Below are positions 36,236 to 49,904 of a DNA stretch of 64,000 nt, piece by piece. Under the pieces are notes generated by a model. The model searched no databases, was not told the DNA's origin, and worked only from the letters and a program-made list of their open reading frames with translations. The DNA is from Siphlonurus alternatus (taxonomy: Eukaryota; Arthropoda; Insecta; Ephemeroptera; Siphlonuridae). The DNA lies in assembly GCA_949825025.1 (NCBI GenBank), contig OX463781.1:20715630-20779629 (forward strand). Reading direction: 5' to 3'. Every line of letters starts with the position of its first letter. Positions within the stretch are counted from its first letter, which is position 1. Both the position numbers and the translations under genes were made by a program.

Positions 36236-37286
36236 TTTCTAATAAATTGTTTATATAAACTTAAATTAATTTAATTTCTAGCTAGACGTAAGATTTAGAT
36301 TAAGAAAAAACTTTTGTACCTCTATGTTGTATTATGTACAGCCACACGAGGAAATAAATAAATAAATAAATAAATGTAAAAATATTCTCTGAATAAATAG
36401 ACTAGGATGGTTTATATAATATGTATACGTAAAATACATATTTCATTTTAATTTTAATTCACAAAAAAAATGTGTTTTTATATTATAAGCTAAACGTAAT
36501 ACCTTGTTGGAAAAAGAATGTAACTACAAAAATATATATTATAAAGCATTATAATAATTAAAAAAATTGTTTTATAATAATAATTTTACCTAAGGGATAT
36601 AACTGTATATAAAATAAAAACTTAAAGCTTTTCTTATAAAATAAAATATCAATAATATACATTTAGCGTCACATTTAATTAAGTTTTCATCGTGTTTGTA
36701 ATGTCCTCGCTCATTGGTTGACAGTTTGCAACGAAGGATCTAATTGGCCCAACATGAGCCGAATACTTCCGAACATCTCCGACTATAACTTAAATTAATA
36801 CGAAGGTCAATGCAATACTTTTTAAATGAGCTACGAAAGAGAAAAATGAACTTATAATTATAAGATTAAAGTCTATTGTAGAAAGGGGGGGTTAATTTTT
36901 AACCACGCAAACAAATTATATATTTTTTTATCTACATCTCTGGCGTTCGTGACTAAAGTATGATAAGAAAATATATTCATGTTTTGTTGACTTCAATTGG
37001 ACAGCAGGTAAATCAACATTAAAAATCTTTTTGTCGGGGATTTCATTATTTGATTTCTTTAATATGTTTTATACACACACGTGGTAAAAAAAATTACATA
37101 AAGAAGCAAATTTTAAAAACGAAACTTTATCTGACGAGCATGAAGCAATAACCTAATTATTATCAGATCAGCGTAACAATATTTTATCTATTTAAGATGA
37201 CTAAGTTTTGAGACAAGAGGATGAATATCGCGTACAATATTATTCAAAATTTATGGTCAAATTTCGAATTTTGAGTTTTTTTGAAA

Positions 37287-37735
37287 TTTGAAAAAATAAT
37301 TTCTAAACCTTATCAACCTAGGTCAGATGAGTAACCTTTATGAAATTCTTGACAAAACTCGATTTTTTTTTTCAAAAAACCTCGGAATAATTAATAAAAA
37401 AAATCGTAACTTCAAAATTTTGAATTTCCCCATAAATTTGAAAACGATTTTTTACAGAAGGATTAACATTCTATAAAACCTATATCTTGGTCAAGGTCAA
37501 GGTCTACATTGTCAATGCAAAAAAGTTTAGCAATCTTACTACCAACTTAAAGTAATTTAAATTTTTATTCTATGTGGAGCAGAATTTAAGATACAATTTT
37601 TTTTATCTCTCGAGATTGCCCCCTTTATTGATTTTTTGAAAATTTCTCAAATTCGTTTTTTTTTTAATTTGAAAAAATAATATCCAAACCTCATCAACTT
37701 AGGTCAGATTTGTAACATATGTGAAATTCTTTGAA
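37287..37735. repeat. Two diverged direct repeats, spacing 381 bp
   Basis: TTTGAAAAAATAATTTCTAA (37287) and TTTGAAAAAATAATATCCAA (37668) begin matching blocks of about 65 bp that share ATCAACYTAGGTCAGAT and TGAAATTCTT. The repeated unit includes a long diverged spacer. It looks like an old tandem duplication. Confidence 0.6.
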
Positions 37736-39247
37736 ATCTATTGACCCGAGCCCATCTCCTTATTGACCTGACCTGATTTAAAAACCTAAAATTACTCACA
37801 TACCTAAAATTTGCTTCTTTCATACTTTTTATTAATACACATAATTATATAAATAATTATATTATTATACATAGTATCAAGGTCATTGAGAAATCATTAT
37901 TGTGTCATGCCCTTGTTCAGTGGCTATTTTTCGTATACCTTGGGTCAATTGTAGAAATTAATTCATTTTTTTAAAACAATGAGAACCTTTTGATTTGCAG
38001 TCATTTCATCAAAAACAAAAACATTCTCTCTTTTAATTTTATTAAGAAAAAGTAATGAAAATGTAAATTGTTTTAAAAATAAAATTGCAACAAACTGCTT
38101 TTAAAAAAAATATATCTATTTAATGAATGTTCTTAAATGCATCTTAAATTTATAAACATTAAATTTACTTGCCTTATACGTTATACGAATGCAATGTCAA
38201 ACAGTAATCTTAATTACTGATTTTGATTCAACAAACAAAAAGCATTAAAAACTATTTATACTGGCTATACTGCTCTGTATTAATTCTTGTTTGGACGCTA
38301 TGCAAAATTTTTCGAAGGTAAAAATTGCTACGAAGAGTTACACGGTAATCTACGCTTTGGTTAAGCCGGCCCTAAATTAAATAGAGTTGTAACGTCGCCG
38401 CCTCACATGGAGGGGCTGTACATGTGCTGCAATTGAAACGTGCAGCCCTCCCATCAAATATGCCTTACTTTTCCATTTAAATAAACCAAAGTATATAGTT
38501 TTAATTATAACGAGATTAGTAAGCTTAATCTTTCGTTGTTGTCCTGTAAATGAAACACGTATGGCAACTTTAATTTTAATAATATTTTAAACACTAAGTG
38601 GACACACCTGTAATTTAAAGAAAAATCTAAATATAAACTTTGTGGAGATATATTTTGTAGTAAACTTATTAAAATTTCATTTTTTTTTTTTTTAGTTTTT
38701 TATTATTAAATTGCATGTGTACAAATACAGTCCAACCAAGGCCCTAAATGAAGCCCTATCGGTTGGAACTGAGTTACATACAATTATTCAACACGTATAG
38801 TAAGCTTAAACAAAATACCTATATTTATTAAAACGTACGGAGCTCACTACACACGAACCTTCTCCTTCCGCTGCTAATTACATTAGGATTTTTTATGAGC
38901 ATAATTTAATTTAACCACTGAATAACTACAGAACTTGTGTGAAATACTTTAAATGTTGCAGTAAATATATAGAGTCATTGCAGTATATATATTGTTTGAC
39001 TCAATATATATTTCATTTTTTTTTTTTTTTTTTACTATACTGTCCGCAATTGATAACAAAATTTATTGGAAGAAAACTGAAATAAAGCAAAAAATATCGA
39101 TGCACCAATGCTGTAATGCATAAAAACATATTGCACTAATAACTGCAATATACATATTTTGAAATGATACAATTTGTAATTATTTAACCAGCTTAACCTG
39201 AAGTTATAGTTCCCTAGTAAATGAAAATATATATATTTTTTTTTACA

Positions 39248-39280
39248 AGGATACACCCCTATAAAAGCTTACAGCTCGCG
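39248..39280 (-). mobile_element. Probable 3' tail of the 5S-SINE, split off by the foldback
   Basis: Read on the minus strand this segment follows the target duplication of the foldback and runs into an A-rich tract (TTGTAAAAAAAAA). Removing the 5.9-kb foldback joins it to the SINE body at 45211-45548. That it is the SINE tail is an inference, because no undisturbed full-length copy is available here for comparison. Confidence 0.45.
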
Positions 39281-39422
39281 ATGTACGTGAAGTGAGCCCC
39301 CCCACTTTCAGCACTAATTCCAAATTTAAGTGCAGTAATAGGTGCTCAATTAGTGCTAATTAGTGCCGTAAGACAAACATCAGCCCCCCTGTAAACACAT
39401 GTTCAAATCCAATTTGAATTAT

Positions 39423-39865
39423 GGGGGGCTCACTTCACGGTAGCCCCCCCACTTGCAGCACTAATTCCAATTTTAGGTGCAATAATTAGTGCTCGATTAG
39501 TGCTAATTAGTGCCGTAAAAAGTTTTGCTTCAGCTCAATATCTTCATTTTAAAAAAAAAATCGGAAAAATGGGGGGCTCACTTCACGGCAGCCCCCCCAC
39601 TTGCAGCACTAATTCCAATTTTAGGTGCAATAATTAGTGCTCGATTAGTGCTAATTAGTGCCGTAAGAAGTTTTGCTCCAGCTCAACATCTTCATTTTCA
39701 AATAAAATTGGAAAAATGGGGGGCTCACTTCACGGCAGCCCCCCCACTTGCAGCACTAATTCCAATTTTAGGTGCAATAATTAGTGCTCGATTAGTGCTA
39801 ATTAGTGCCGTAAGAAGTTTTGCTCCAGCTCAAAATCTTCATTTTCAAATAAAATTCAAACACAT
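39423..39865. repeat. 148-bp tandem units (three copies)
   Basis: Each unit begins GGGGGGCTCACTTCACGGC, followed closely by AGCCCCCCCA, so it forms a small hairpin. It then carries several TTAGTGCT/GTGCTAATTAGTGCC words. The 136-codon ORF here (and its twin in the right arm) simply translates these units. Confidence 0.95.
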
Positions 39866-40168
39866 GAAGGCAGCACCCCCCTCCCCCCCAAACTTGCAAG
39901 TTTTGCCGCAAGAATTCCAAAATGAAATGGAATAAAAAGTGCTCAATTAGTGCTATATAATCCCACAATTTCATTTATTTTAACTCGTAAATTATATGCA
40001 TTAATTCATGGGACAATGTATCATGGTGGGAGGGAAATTCAAATCTATATTTGTTTCATGGAAAATGAATTGAATGCTGCAGCAATAAGTTCATTCAACA
40101 TTTCTTTTGACATTGTCGAAGCATTAAATTTATAAAGTCTCTCCAATTAAAGTTATGTAAATGATGAA

Positions 40169-40563
40169 GGTAGAGATAACACCGATCAGCTGTTCGACGT
40201 AGTCCCCTTTGATTAACATGTAAACCTTAGCAAATTCACAGAATGTCTGAAATTCTTTTAAGAGGCAGATAAGAATTCCTAAAAGACATAGGAAAAGATT
40301 CAAAACAATTTAATTAGCCGATTTTTTTAAATTAAGGTTTTATATAGTTTGTCTCTCAATGGGAAAGCCCTATATCCTAAAAATTAAAAAAATTAATTAT
40401 AAAAAAATCAGCTAGTTTAATTGTTTCGAAATTTTTTCTTCGGCTTTTAGGCACTATATAATATCTGCCTCTCAAAAAAATTTCAGAATTTTTGTCAATA
40501 TGCTAAGGTTTACATGTTAATCAAAGTGGACTACGTCGAACAGTTGATCGGTGATATCTGTAA
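40169..40563. repeat. MITE-like palindromic module in left arm
   Basis: Starts GGTAGAGATAACACCGATCA and ends with the near-complement. The interior matches the free element at 7710-8100 (TTAACATGTAAACCTTAGC, AGAGGCAGATA, GGGAAAGCCCT). It appears to be a captured copy that became part of the arm. Confidence 0.85.
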
Positions 40564-41083
40564 TTTAATTGAAAAAAAATTAGTAAATTTTAAATGCTTA
40601 AAATTGTCGTTTTTTTTTTTTTTATTTCCGATATAAAAATAAAATATACCAAAAAAATGTAGAGAAAATTTTAAAACAATTGATCGTTAAGAATTTTTTA
40701 AATGTCCAGTATAGAGCTTTCCCATTGGAGTCCTAAACTAATAAATTAATATTAAAAAAAAAAAAAAAAAATCAGATCCAGCGATCGTTTTGACATTTTT
40801 TCTAAAATTTTTTTGGTGCTAAGAATTGTCTCTAAAAAAAATTCAGAATTATCATGAGGCTGCTAAGGTTTACATGTTAACCAAATGGGACTAAAACAAT
40901 CGATGTTTCGTGTTATCTTACCCTTAAGTATATATAAATAAAGAAATAAAGAAGGAGGAGAAGAAGAAAAAGAAGAAGGAGGAGGAGCGGGAGGAAAAAA
41001 CATTAAAAAGCAAAACAAAAATTAGTTCAGTATATAATTTTTGATGAAATATTTTTCTAATCAACTGTATAGAGATGGGAGAA

Positions 41084-41246
<163 letters not shown>

Positions 41247-41844
41247 TATATATATATAAGGGATGTGAAGATTATAAAATATTATATTGGGTTTACTAAT
41301 TTTACTGTCCTATTTTGAGTATTTTGGTAGTAGTCTCAGTAATAAAGTTCTATACTTCCAGACAAACATTATTACAGTTATTTAATATGTATGTTGGCAC
41401 CAAAGCCCGAAAAAAATGCGCACATCTAGGTGTGCCTCTAGCGATTTGAGCAAAGTCCGATATTAACAAATATTTCGGGCTTAAATTTGCTCATTTAAAT
41501 TTGATCATTTCTAGAAGTGCTCAAATCAAAAAAAGCAAACCCCGACAAAAAGTTTTATTTCGGACTTCGCTCACTGTTTTGATCATTTCTAGAAGTGCTC
41601 AAAGCAAAATGAAAAATAACAATTAGAAATTGTGCCGTATTATAGTAATAATTTGTAATAAATAATGAAACAATAAAATATTGTGAATTTAATAACATTT
41701 ATTTTTAATTACATCACTTTTTTAATTAATTGACAAAAATACAAATTTAACAGTTTATCATAGCGCGTATATATATTATTTTTTTATTAAAACATTTCTT
41801 TCTGAATTATTCAATTCATACTGAGAAATACTGTTTTGTCACAC

Positions 41845-42258
41845 TTTTTATATTAATATATTGTATGTTAGTTAATTTAAATAATTTTTTACAGCTGATA
41901 TATTATAAAACCATTTTAACTTAATTTATAGAACTTGCTAAGGAGCAAAGAGCTCCTCAAGATAGTACCAAACCTACAAAAAAAAATTACTTTCATGGCA
42001 TTTTAAAATTCATCTAATTTTTTTTCCTTGCACAACATGTTTTAGATTGACACCTCTTTCTTGCAGTTGCAAAACACAAAACCTTGCTTTGAATTTGCTA
42101 ATGCTGCTGCATGCTGATCTGATAGACTCTTTTCTTTGTCATGTATGGTAAGTCGTCTGAACTTAGAAATTGTTCATCTGCAACCTGGAATTCATTGCCA
42201 GAGTATAATCATAGCCTTAAATTATAAAAAATGAAAAAAAATTAAAAGTGTCTCTCAG
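41845..42258. other. Foldback loop, unpaired core
   Basis: This is the only part of the element without an inverted partner. It contains a broken coding relic on the minus strand (42040-42150). A + strand acceptor-like TTTCTTGCAG and donor-like GTAAGT also bound 42067-42147, probably by chance. Confidence 0.75.
42040..42150 (-). pseudogene. Relic of a Cys-rich transposon protein tail
   Basis: On the minus strand one frame reads HAAALANSKQGFVFCNCKK and then hits a stop. An overlapping frame continues RKRCQSKTCCARKK. Together the two frames follow the order GFVxCNCK...Cx4Cx2RK, which resembles the Cys-rich zinc-binding tails of some invertebrate transposon-encoded proteins, interrupted by a frameshift. 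The similarity is from memory of the motif pattern, not from a search. It is too short and damaged to assign a superfamily. Confidence 0.4.
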
Positions 42259-42892
42259 TGTGACAAAATAGTATTTTTTCAATATGACTTGAATAATACA
42301 GAAAGAAAAGTTTTAATAATAATAAAAAAAAAATAATAATATATACTGCAGTATACACGCTATTAATGTTAAATTTGTATTTTATCAATTATTTGAAAAA
42401 GTGATATAATTAAAATTTTATTAAATTTAGATTATTTTATTGTTTTGTTATTTATTGCTATAATACGGCACAATTAATTATTATTTTTCATTTTGCTTTG
42501 AACACTTCTAGAAATAATCAAAACAGTGAGCGAAGCCCGAAATAAAACTTCTCGTTAGGGTTGGCTTTTTTCGTGTTGAGCACTTCTAGAAATGATCAAA
42601 TTTAAATGAGTAAACACAGAAATAAAACTTCTTGTCGGGGTTTGCTTTTTTTGATTTGAGCACTTCTAGAAATGATCAAATTTAAATGAGCAAATTTAAG
42701 CCCGAAATATTTGTTAATATTGGACTTTGCTCAAATCTCTAGAGCCACACCTAGATGTGCGCATTTTTTCGGGCTTTGGTGCCAACATATATATTAAATA
42801 ACTGTAATAATGTTTGTCTGGAAGTATAGAACTTTATTACTGAGATTACTACCTAAATACTCAAAATAGGGCAGTAAAATTAGTAAACCCAG

Positions 42893-43068
42893 GGGGACAT
42901 TCACAAAGCACTTTAACCCCCACTTTAGCCCCGATTTTTAACCCTGGTGCTAAACATGGTGCTAAACTAGGAGCTTAACATGGTTAGCCCCTGGTTTAGC
43001 ACCATGTTTAGCACCAGGGTTAAAAATCGGGGCTAAAGTGGGGGTTAAAATTCTTTGTGAATGTCCCC
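42893..43068. mobile_element. Nested 176-bp palindromic MITE
   Basis: Ends GGGGACATTCACAAAG and CTTTGTGAATGTCCCC bound an almost perfect palindrome (TTAACCCC, GCCCCGATTTTTAACCC, GGTGCTAAACATGGTGCTAA and complements). It interrupts the right arm within a sequence that the left arm keeps intact (GTTTACTAA...CCAATATAA on the corresponding strand). A short, imperfect CCA/ACCA duplication flanks it. Termini match the MITE at 57721-57861. Confidence 0.93.
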
Positions 43069-43100
43069 ACCAATATAATATTTTTTAATCTTCATCTCCC

Positions 43101-43244
<144 letters not shown>

Positions 43245-45210
43245 TTTTTTCTCCCATCTCTATACAGTTGATTAGAAAAATATTTCATCAAAAATTATAT
43301 ACTGAACTAATTTTTGTTTTGCTTTTTAATGTTTTTTCCTCCCGCTCCTCCTCCTTCTTCTTTTTCTTCTTCTCCTCCTTCTTTATTTCTTTATTTATAT
43401 ATACTTAAGGGTAAGATAACACGAAACATCGATTGTTTTAGTCCCATTTGGTTAACATGTAAACCTTAGCAGCCTCATGATAATTCTGAATTTTTTTTAG
43501 AGACAATTCTTAGCACCAAAAAAATTTTAGAAAAAATGTCAAAACGATCGCTGGATCTGATTTTTTTTTTTTTTTTTTTAATATTAATTTATTAGTTTAG
43601 GACTCCAATGGGAAAGCTCTATACTGGACATTTAAAAAATTCTTAACGATCAATTGTTTTAAAATTTTCTATACATTTTTTTGGTATATTTTATTTTTAT
43701 ATCGGAAATAAAAAAAAAAAAAAAACGACAATTTTAAGCATTTAAAATTTACTAATTTTTTTTCAATTAAATTACAGATATCACCGATCAACTGTTCGAC
43801 GTAGTCCACTTTGATTAACATGTAAACCTTAGCATATTGACAAAAATTCTGAAATTTTTTTGAGAGGCAGATATTATATAGTGCCTAAAAGCCGAAGAAA
43901 AAATTTCGAAACAATTAAACTAGCTGATTTTTTTATAATTAATTTTTTTAATTTTTAGGATATAGGGCTTTCCCATTGAGAGACAAACTATATAAAACCT
44001 TAATTTAAAAAAATCGGCTAATTAAATTGTTTTGAATCTTTTCCTATGTCTTTTAGGAATTCTTATCTGCCTCTTAAAAGAATTTCAGACATTCTGTGAA
44101 TTTGCTAAGGTTTACATGTTAATCAAAGGGGACTACGTCGAACAGCTGATCGGTGTTATCTCTACCTTCATCATTTACATAACTTTAATTGGAGAGACTT
44201 TATAAATTTAATGCTTCGACAATGTCAAAAGAAATGTTGAATGAACTTATTGCTGCAGCATTCAATTCATTTTCCATGAAACAAATATAGATTTGAATTT
44301 CCCTCCCACCATGATACATTGTCCCATGAATTAATGCATATAATTTACGAGTTAAAATAAATGAAATTGTGGGATTATATAGCACTAATTGAGCACTTTT
44401 TATTCCATTTCATTTTGGAATTCTTGCGGCAAAACTTGCAAGTTTGGGGGGGAGGGGGGTGCTGCCTTCATGTGTTTGAATTTTATTTGAAAATGAAGAT
44501 TTTGAGCTGGAGCAAAACTTCTTACGGCACTAATTAGCACTAATCGAGCACTAATTATTGCACCTAAAATTGGAATTAGTGCTGCAAGTGGGGGGGCTGC
44601 CGTGAAGTGAGCCCCCCATTTTTCCAATTTTATTTGAAAATGAAGATGTTGAGCTGGAGCAAAACTTCTTACGGCACTAATTAGCACTAATCGAGCACTA
44701 ATTATTGCACCTAAAATTGGAATTAGTGCTGCAAGTGGGGGGGCTGCCGTGAAGTGAGCCCCCCATTTTTCCGATTTTTTTTTTAAAATGAAGATATTGA
44801 GCTGAAGCAAAACTTTTTACGGCACTAATTAGCACTAATCGAGCACTAATTATTGCACCTAAAATTGGAATTAGTGCTGCAAGTGGGGGGGCTACCGTGA
44901 AGTGAGCCCCCCATTTTTCCGATTTTTTTCGAAAATGAAGATATTGAGCTGGAGCAAAACTTCTTACGGCACTAATTAACACTAATCGAGCACTAATTAT
45001 TGCACCCAAATTTGGAATTAGTGCTGTAAGTGGGGGGGCTGCCGTGAAGTGAGCCCCCCATAATTCAAATTGGATTTGAACATGTGTTTACAGGGGGGCT
45101 GATGTTTGTCTTACGGCACTAATTAGCACTAATTGAGCACCTATTACTGCACTTAAATTTGGAATTAGTGCTGAAAGTGGGGGGGCTCACTTCACGTACA
45201 TCAGCTCGCG

Positions 45211-45548
45211 GCGGGGTAATGGGTAGGGATAAGGTAGGGAACGGATGACACGGCCTGTTACGCGTCCCAACATTCGCTGAGGTGAGAATGAGGGAACCGT
45301 GGAAAACCTCAGTCAGGACGGACACCTCTACTTTTTCTCAATGCACCAAAGCGATGTCCAAAGCCTGGGGAACCATACACAAGTGCATCACTGCACTGGG
45401 TGGAAAGCGAGACGAATTTACCCCAGGGAGGGAGCAGCGTATTTTTCACTTGAAACGGTCACCCATCCAAGTACTAACCACGCTCGACGTAGCCTGACTT
45501 CGGTGATCTAACGAGAACCGGTCAATGCACTGCGCCACGCTCGACCTC
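45211..45548 (-). mobile_element. 5S-rRNA-derived SINE (SINE3 type)
   Basis: On the minus strand the first 110 nt follow eukaryotic 5S rRNA: GGTTCTCGTTAGATCACCGA, then AAGTCAGGCTACGTCGAGCG, TGGTTAGTACTTGGATGGGT, GACCG. These cover the internal promoter boxes A to C. The sequence then leaves 5S and continues for about 220 nt of unrelated body. This is the layout of a 5S-headed SINE. The foldback element has split it near its 3' end. The 68-71-codon ORFs on either strand are not genes. Confidence 0.85.
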
Positions 45549-46269
45549 TATATTATAATCCTCCTGGTTGTAATAAATATTTAGGAGAGATACCGACGTT
45601 TTTAAATACCCACAAATCTTGTACTAAACAAGTGGATGCCGTCGCTAGTGGCGACACACCACCCAGTTTTTTTTTCTGTACTTTACTATATCGACATAGA
45701 ATTAATTAGCCTAAACGATAGTGCGTATAGCTGCATACAGTACGTTATGTTCCACTCTTCCAGAAAATGATATTATGAAATTTTACTTTGTTAAATGACA
45801 TAACATTTATTGAGCCTTCAATGGGTTTAAAATGTTTAAATAATAAAAGTGTAAAAAGTATATCATCTAAATAATCCATTCATTGTTATTTTTAAAAAAT
45901 TGCTCCTTTCTCTGATTGGTAAAAAAGTAGCAGAAAAAAAAAACACTTCAATTTATTCCATTGTCATTTATTAGCAAACACTAAAAAATTAATCTTATTA
46001 AAAAGATTTAAATTTGAGCGCTAAAAGTAAAGCTCAAACGAAGAAGGGCCTTCGAAAAACGTCATTAAAAAACGTTTCTAAGCACACACAAAAAACTCTT
46101 TTTATAAATAAATCGATATCACTGAGTTTTTATATGCTTTTGTTCTTTACTTGAAGAATTTGATTGAGCTCTTGAGAATGAGCGAACGAACGGTATATAA
46201 TGTTATATATTTTTTCTGAATACCTCTAAAGCATAAGTAGCTAATATTTGATACAATGCATACAAAAGG

Positions 46270-46381
<112 letters not shown>

Positions 46382-46389
46382 GTTTTCAT

Positions 46390-47930
46390 GTAGTGTATAA
46401 AGACTTGGTATAACGATGCAAAGAAAAATCTTTTAAAATTTTTTATTTGCGACAGTAAAACTTTTTATGGCTTATTATTCCATCATGTATTTAGTAGCTA
46501 TTAATTTACTTAGATAATTGATGTTACAATTTCAATAAAAAAACGGTACTTTTAGATAAGTTATTGTCAAGCTCAATTCTGTTTCAGCCTCTCATGTATT
46601 GTTAATAGAAAATTACTTAAATTACATTTTTAATTGCAGCGTAAAACCGTTAAAATTATAAAACATTTAGCGATGAAACGATCAATAGAATAATTTCTTT
46701 ACAATTTGTATAGTACATGATAATAAAACATAAAAAGCTGAAGTGATGTCACTTATTTTAGTCAATATATTGTTCACCTGCTTTCAATTTTAATTCCATC
46801 TAAAATTGATTGAATCCAATATTTTTTTTCTTTTTTTTTTTTTTAGAAAAATTAGCTTTTTTTATTTTAGTATGAAGTACTTTATTTGTATACAGTATAT
46901 ATAAAATATTTTTCATTTTAATTCAAGTGCAATAATCCATTGATTTATTTGTCTTTTGATCACCTAATATTTAAACTATAAACTCCTACCTTTCATTCGT
47001 TGCTAAAGAGCCATTGTCTTAAACTCCAGCTAAGTTTACACAATTGTCTGGGAGGCTGGAGCAACGAGATCATCATTGATTGTTCAACGATCAACATCGA
47101 TCGACTTGGGAACATCTATATAGATCTGACCTTCTCAACAATCCTTCCAAGTAAAACACTTAACTCCCAAGTGTCACGTGTAGATCACTTGATGGCGTAC
47201 GTATTATGTTTTTAGTATTATGACGCTTCTTTAGTCAACTGAGCCACATGTGATCGTACTCAAGTAAATTGCTCACTATCATATAATTTGTCAACATTCC
47301 ATTCTCAACTCTCACCCCAAAGTGTCAAATTTGGAGAGCCAATTCAATAGTATTACAATTTCCATTGCATGGAAAATGTAGATTATTTTTTAATTATAAC
47401 AGTTAAAATAAATTAAAAAAATATTATTGACAAACACATCAACCTTCGATCAGCAATTAACAATCATAATTGCTTTATTGATGTTTATTTATGTTTTTCT
47501 TCGTGGTCACGTGGTTATTAAGTTATCTTTTCCTTGGATATTGAAAATCTTTCGACGAATTGTCATACCATCTCTGCTGGTGAGCCTATCTTTAATTAAA
47601 AGAAAATTTTATATTTCATAAATCTTTGCAATTTTTTTTTTTATATTTTATTTTATACATAGAAACTATTAAAATTATTTATTTTTAATGTTAAAATAAG
47701 TGCTTATTCATGAATAAAGTTTTAGTAAACTACTTAAAAAAAATGTATTTTTTTTTTATTTGAATAATATAAAAAAAAGTGAAGATCTTTTTTTCTGTAT
47801 AAAATAATAAACGTTGGTATATACAAGTCTCTTCGTCGTCATTCTCAAGCTATTCAGTTTTCAATTAGACGAGTTTTGCTGACGTAATATATGGAGAGGT
47901 GGGTTGAGGAGGAAGAAGAAGACGAGAGGT
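46390..47930. other. AT-rich desert
   Basis: The segment 47010-47215 is less AT-rich and holds a 71-codon ORF without recognisable features. The rest shows nothing to annotate. Confidence 0.45.
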
Positions 47931-47940
47931 GGAGGATGCT

Positions 47941-47984
47941 ACTCTCTCTCTCTCTCTCTTGGACAGTCGAGAGAGAGAGAGAGC
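47941..47984. repeat. CT/GA mirror hairpin
   Basis: A run of CT (47942-47958) and a run of GA (47969-47982) are separated by TTGGACAGTC, so the two simple repeats can pair as a stem. Confidence 0.85.
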
Positions 47985-48229
47985 GGCTGAGTGACTTGGT
48001 GAGGGGGTTGATGGTTGGCTAGTGTACAGAAGGGGGTAGCGGCAAGCAGGCAGGAGACGTGATTATATTGTCTTGCAGCTAGAGAACCGTCGCTGCTGCT
48101 GCTGTTCTTGTTTCTAGAGCTAATCTTCCCCTCCATGCGTCGTACGCCTTCCTTCGGTCCTCTCATAGTTGCTCCGTTTCTGAGCTGCTTGCTTGCTGGA
48201 CTCTACCGCCGCCTTATTTCTTAAAGAAA

Positions 48230-48560
48230 ACTACCACCCCTACCAACCCCTCTCTCTCTCCTTCCTTCCTTCTCTCCTTCATTTATATATCTTACCCCTT
48301 TTAGAGGCTTCCTCCCCTTATACGGTACCAATCGTTAAAATCTGGCAGCAGCAAACTTGCCCACCCACCTTGCTACATATTCAACCCCCCTCGTTCTCCC
48401 CCAAAAACCACCCCCTTCCTCAGTCTCCATCTCCACACTGCTTTCCTTCATTCTCTCCCTATATTCTAATCGATTTCATTTGCGCATGTGAAACCAAAAC
48501 CATATAACCCTCCTTCTTCTCCACCTCAACTTTCCTTCAACCCCCTGCGTCCTTCTCCAA
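48230..48560. other. Pyrimidine-rich tract
   Basis: More than 300 bp dominated by C and T on the + strand. Its 104-codon ORF is compositional. Confidence 0.6.
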
Positions 48561-49129
48561 CAAACCCCCTTTATACATTTACGTATATACATATATGTAT
48601 ATATAAGTTTAGTTGATTTTGTATACAGTAATATAATCATATATATTTACTATATAAGCTTTATATTCTATAAGAAGTTATTGTTTATAGTATAATATAT
48701 ATAACAATAATGTGTCTTTTGTCTTATGCTAAATTAATTATAAATTGGAAACCATACATACGCGTATGATATATTTTACTATACAGTCTATTGACAATAG
48801 AACAAAAAAAATATATTTTATGTAACTTGTTTTTATTTTAACTTTTTGTTCTGTTTTTCCCTCTATTGCGTCAACTCAGGTAAAATGTTGGACAACTTTC
48901 ATCAGTTCATCACATTTATACGGAAAGCAAAACTACGAAAATTGATTATCAATTAACATGTCTTTGTCAATAAGTGACCTTTCCTTTTCCTTCTTTCCTC
49001 TCATTAGAATCATATCCTGCGGCAACTTTTACCGTCTGCTTGACGAAAACTTTAAAACAAACTTGAGAAATCAACTATAAGGAAACTTTTGTTCTTCGGG
49101 ATATAAGGGTCAGTTCAGGTAAGGTCCAC

Positions 49130-49265
49130 AAGACGAAGATTCCCCCTCCACTTCTTTCTCCTCCCTCCCCTCCATCACTTTATCTCCCACGCTCGTTGTC
49201 ATTCTCTCTTCTCTTGATTCCGCAAAAGCCGCACATTAACTAACCCGCCCCCCACCCCGTCCATC
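49130..49265. other. Pyrimidine-rich tract
   Basis: C/T-rich on the + strand, followed by a short CpG-containing segment (49300-49350) with GGCCGGCCGGGGGAGGG. No gene. Confidence 0.5.
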
Positions 49266-49904
49266 CGAACCCCTAGCAGCAGTCAGTCGAGTCAGATGAA
49301 GCATAAGACGCACGGTTGCGGCCGGCCGGGGGAGGGAGAGGACTCTGTGACGTATTCAAACCATACATACAAGTGGATGACTCTTAGAATGTAATAACTA
49401 ATTAGTCTCTTCTTCTCTACCCACTTTTTTATCATTTTTTTTTTTTCAAGAGATCACTCTTGAAAAATTCATCTTTTAAATATAAAAGTGGATTTTTTAA
49501 CATGATAGAATTAAATTTCTCCCTTTTTTTTTTGCAACAAAATGATAGAGTACTTCAAAAAAAATAATAATAAAAATAAACTAAAATTGAGATAAAAGCT
49601 TTGAATAAAATACTAATAATAAAAAAATGTAAATTAAGATTCAGATAAGTAAAATATTCTGATCCTTTCTTCTTTTTCAAGTGGTCATGTTATTGGTGCT
49701 CAATCATTTGAGATGATCAAAAGCCACTTATAAGTGGTAAATAAAAAATCTCGAGTTTCAATGACAATTAGTGGATTATTTGATGTGACAGAAGCAGCCT
49801 AACTTTGAACAAAGAATACTCATCAAACTTTTACTTGGAGCATCAGAATTCAGTTTATCTTATATATTAAGAAGCACTTTGAAAACCCCAAATTTCCAAT
49901 GCTT

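Noticed and set aside
39525..39935. 136-codon ORF with repeated 'AAPPLAALIPILGAIISARLVLISAV' type segments and its twin at 44400-44810
   Set aside because: It is a translation of the 148-bp tandem units of the foldback arms, mirrored exactly in the other arm.
42067..42147. + strand acceptor and donor bounding an 81-nt segment in the foldback loop
   Set aside because: The minus strand gives a better explanation (Cys-rich coding relic), and the + frames contain stops.
45282..45511. ORFs of 68-71 codons on both strands
   Set aside because: They lie within the 5S-derived SINE and have no independent coding evidence.
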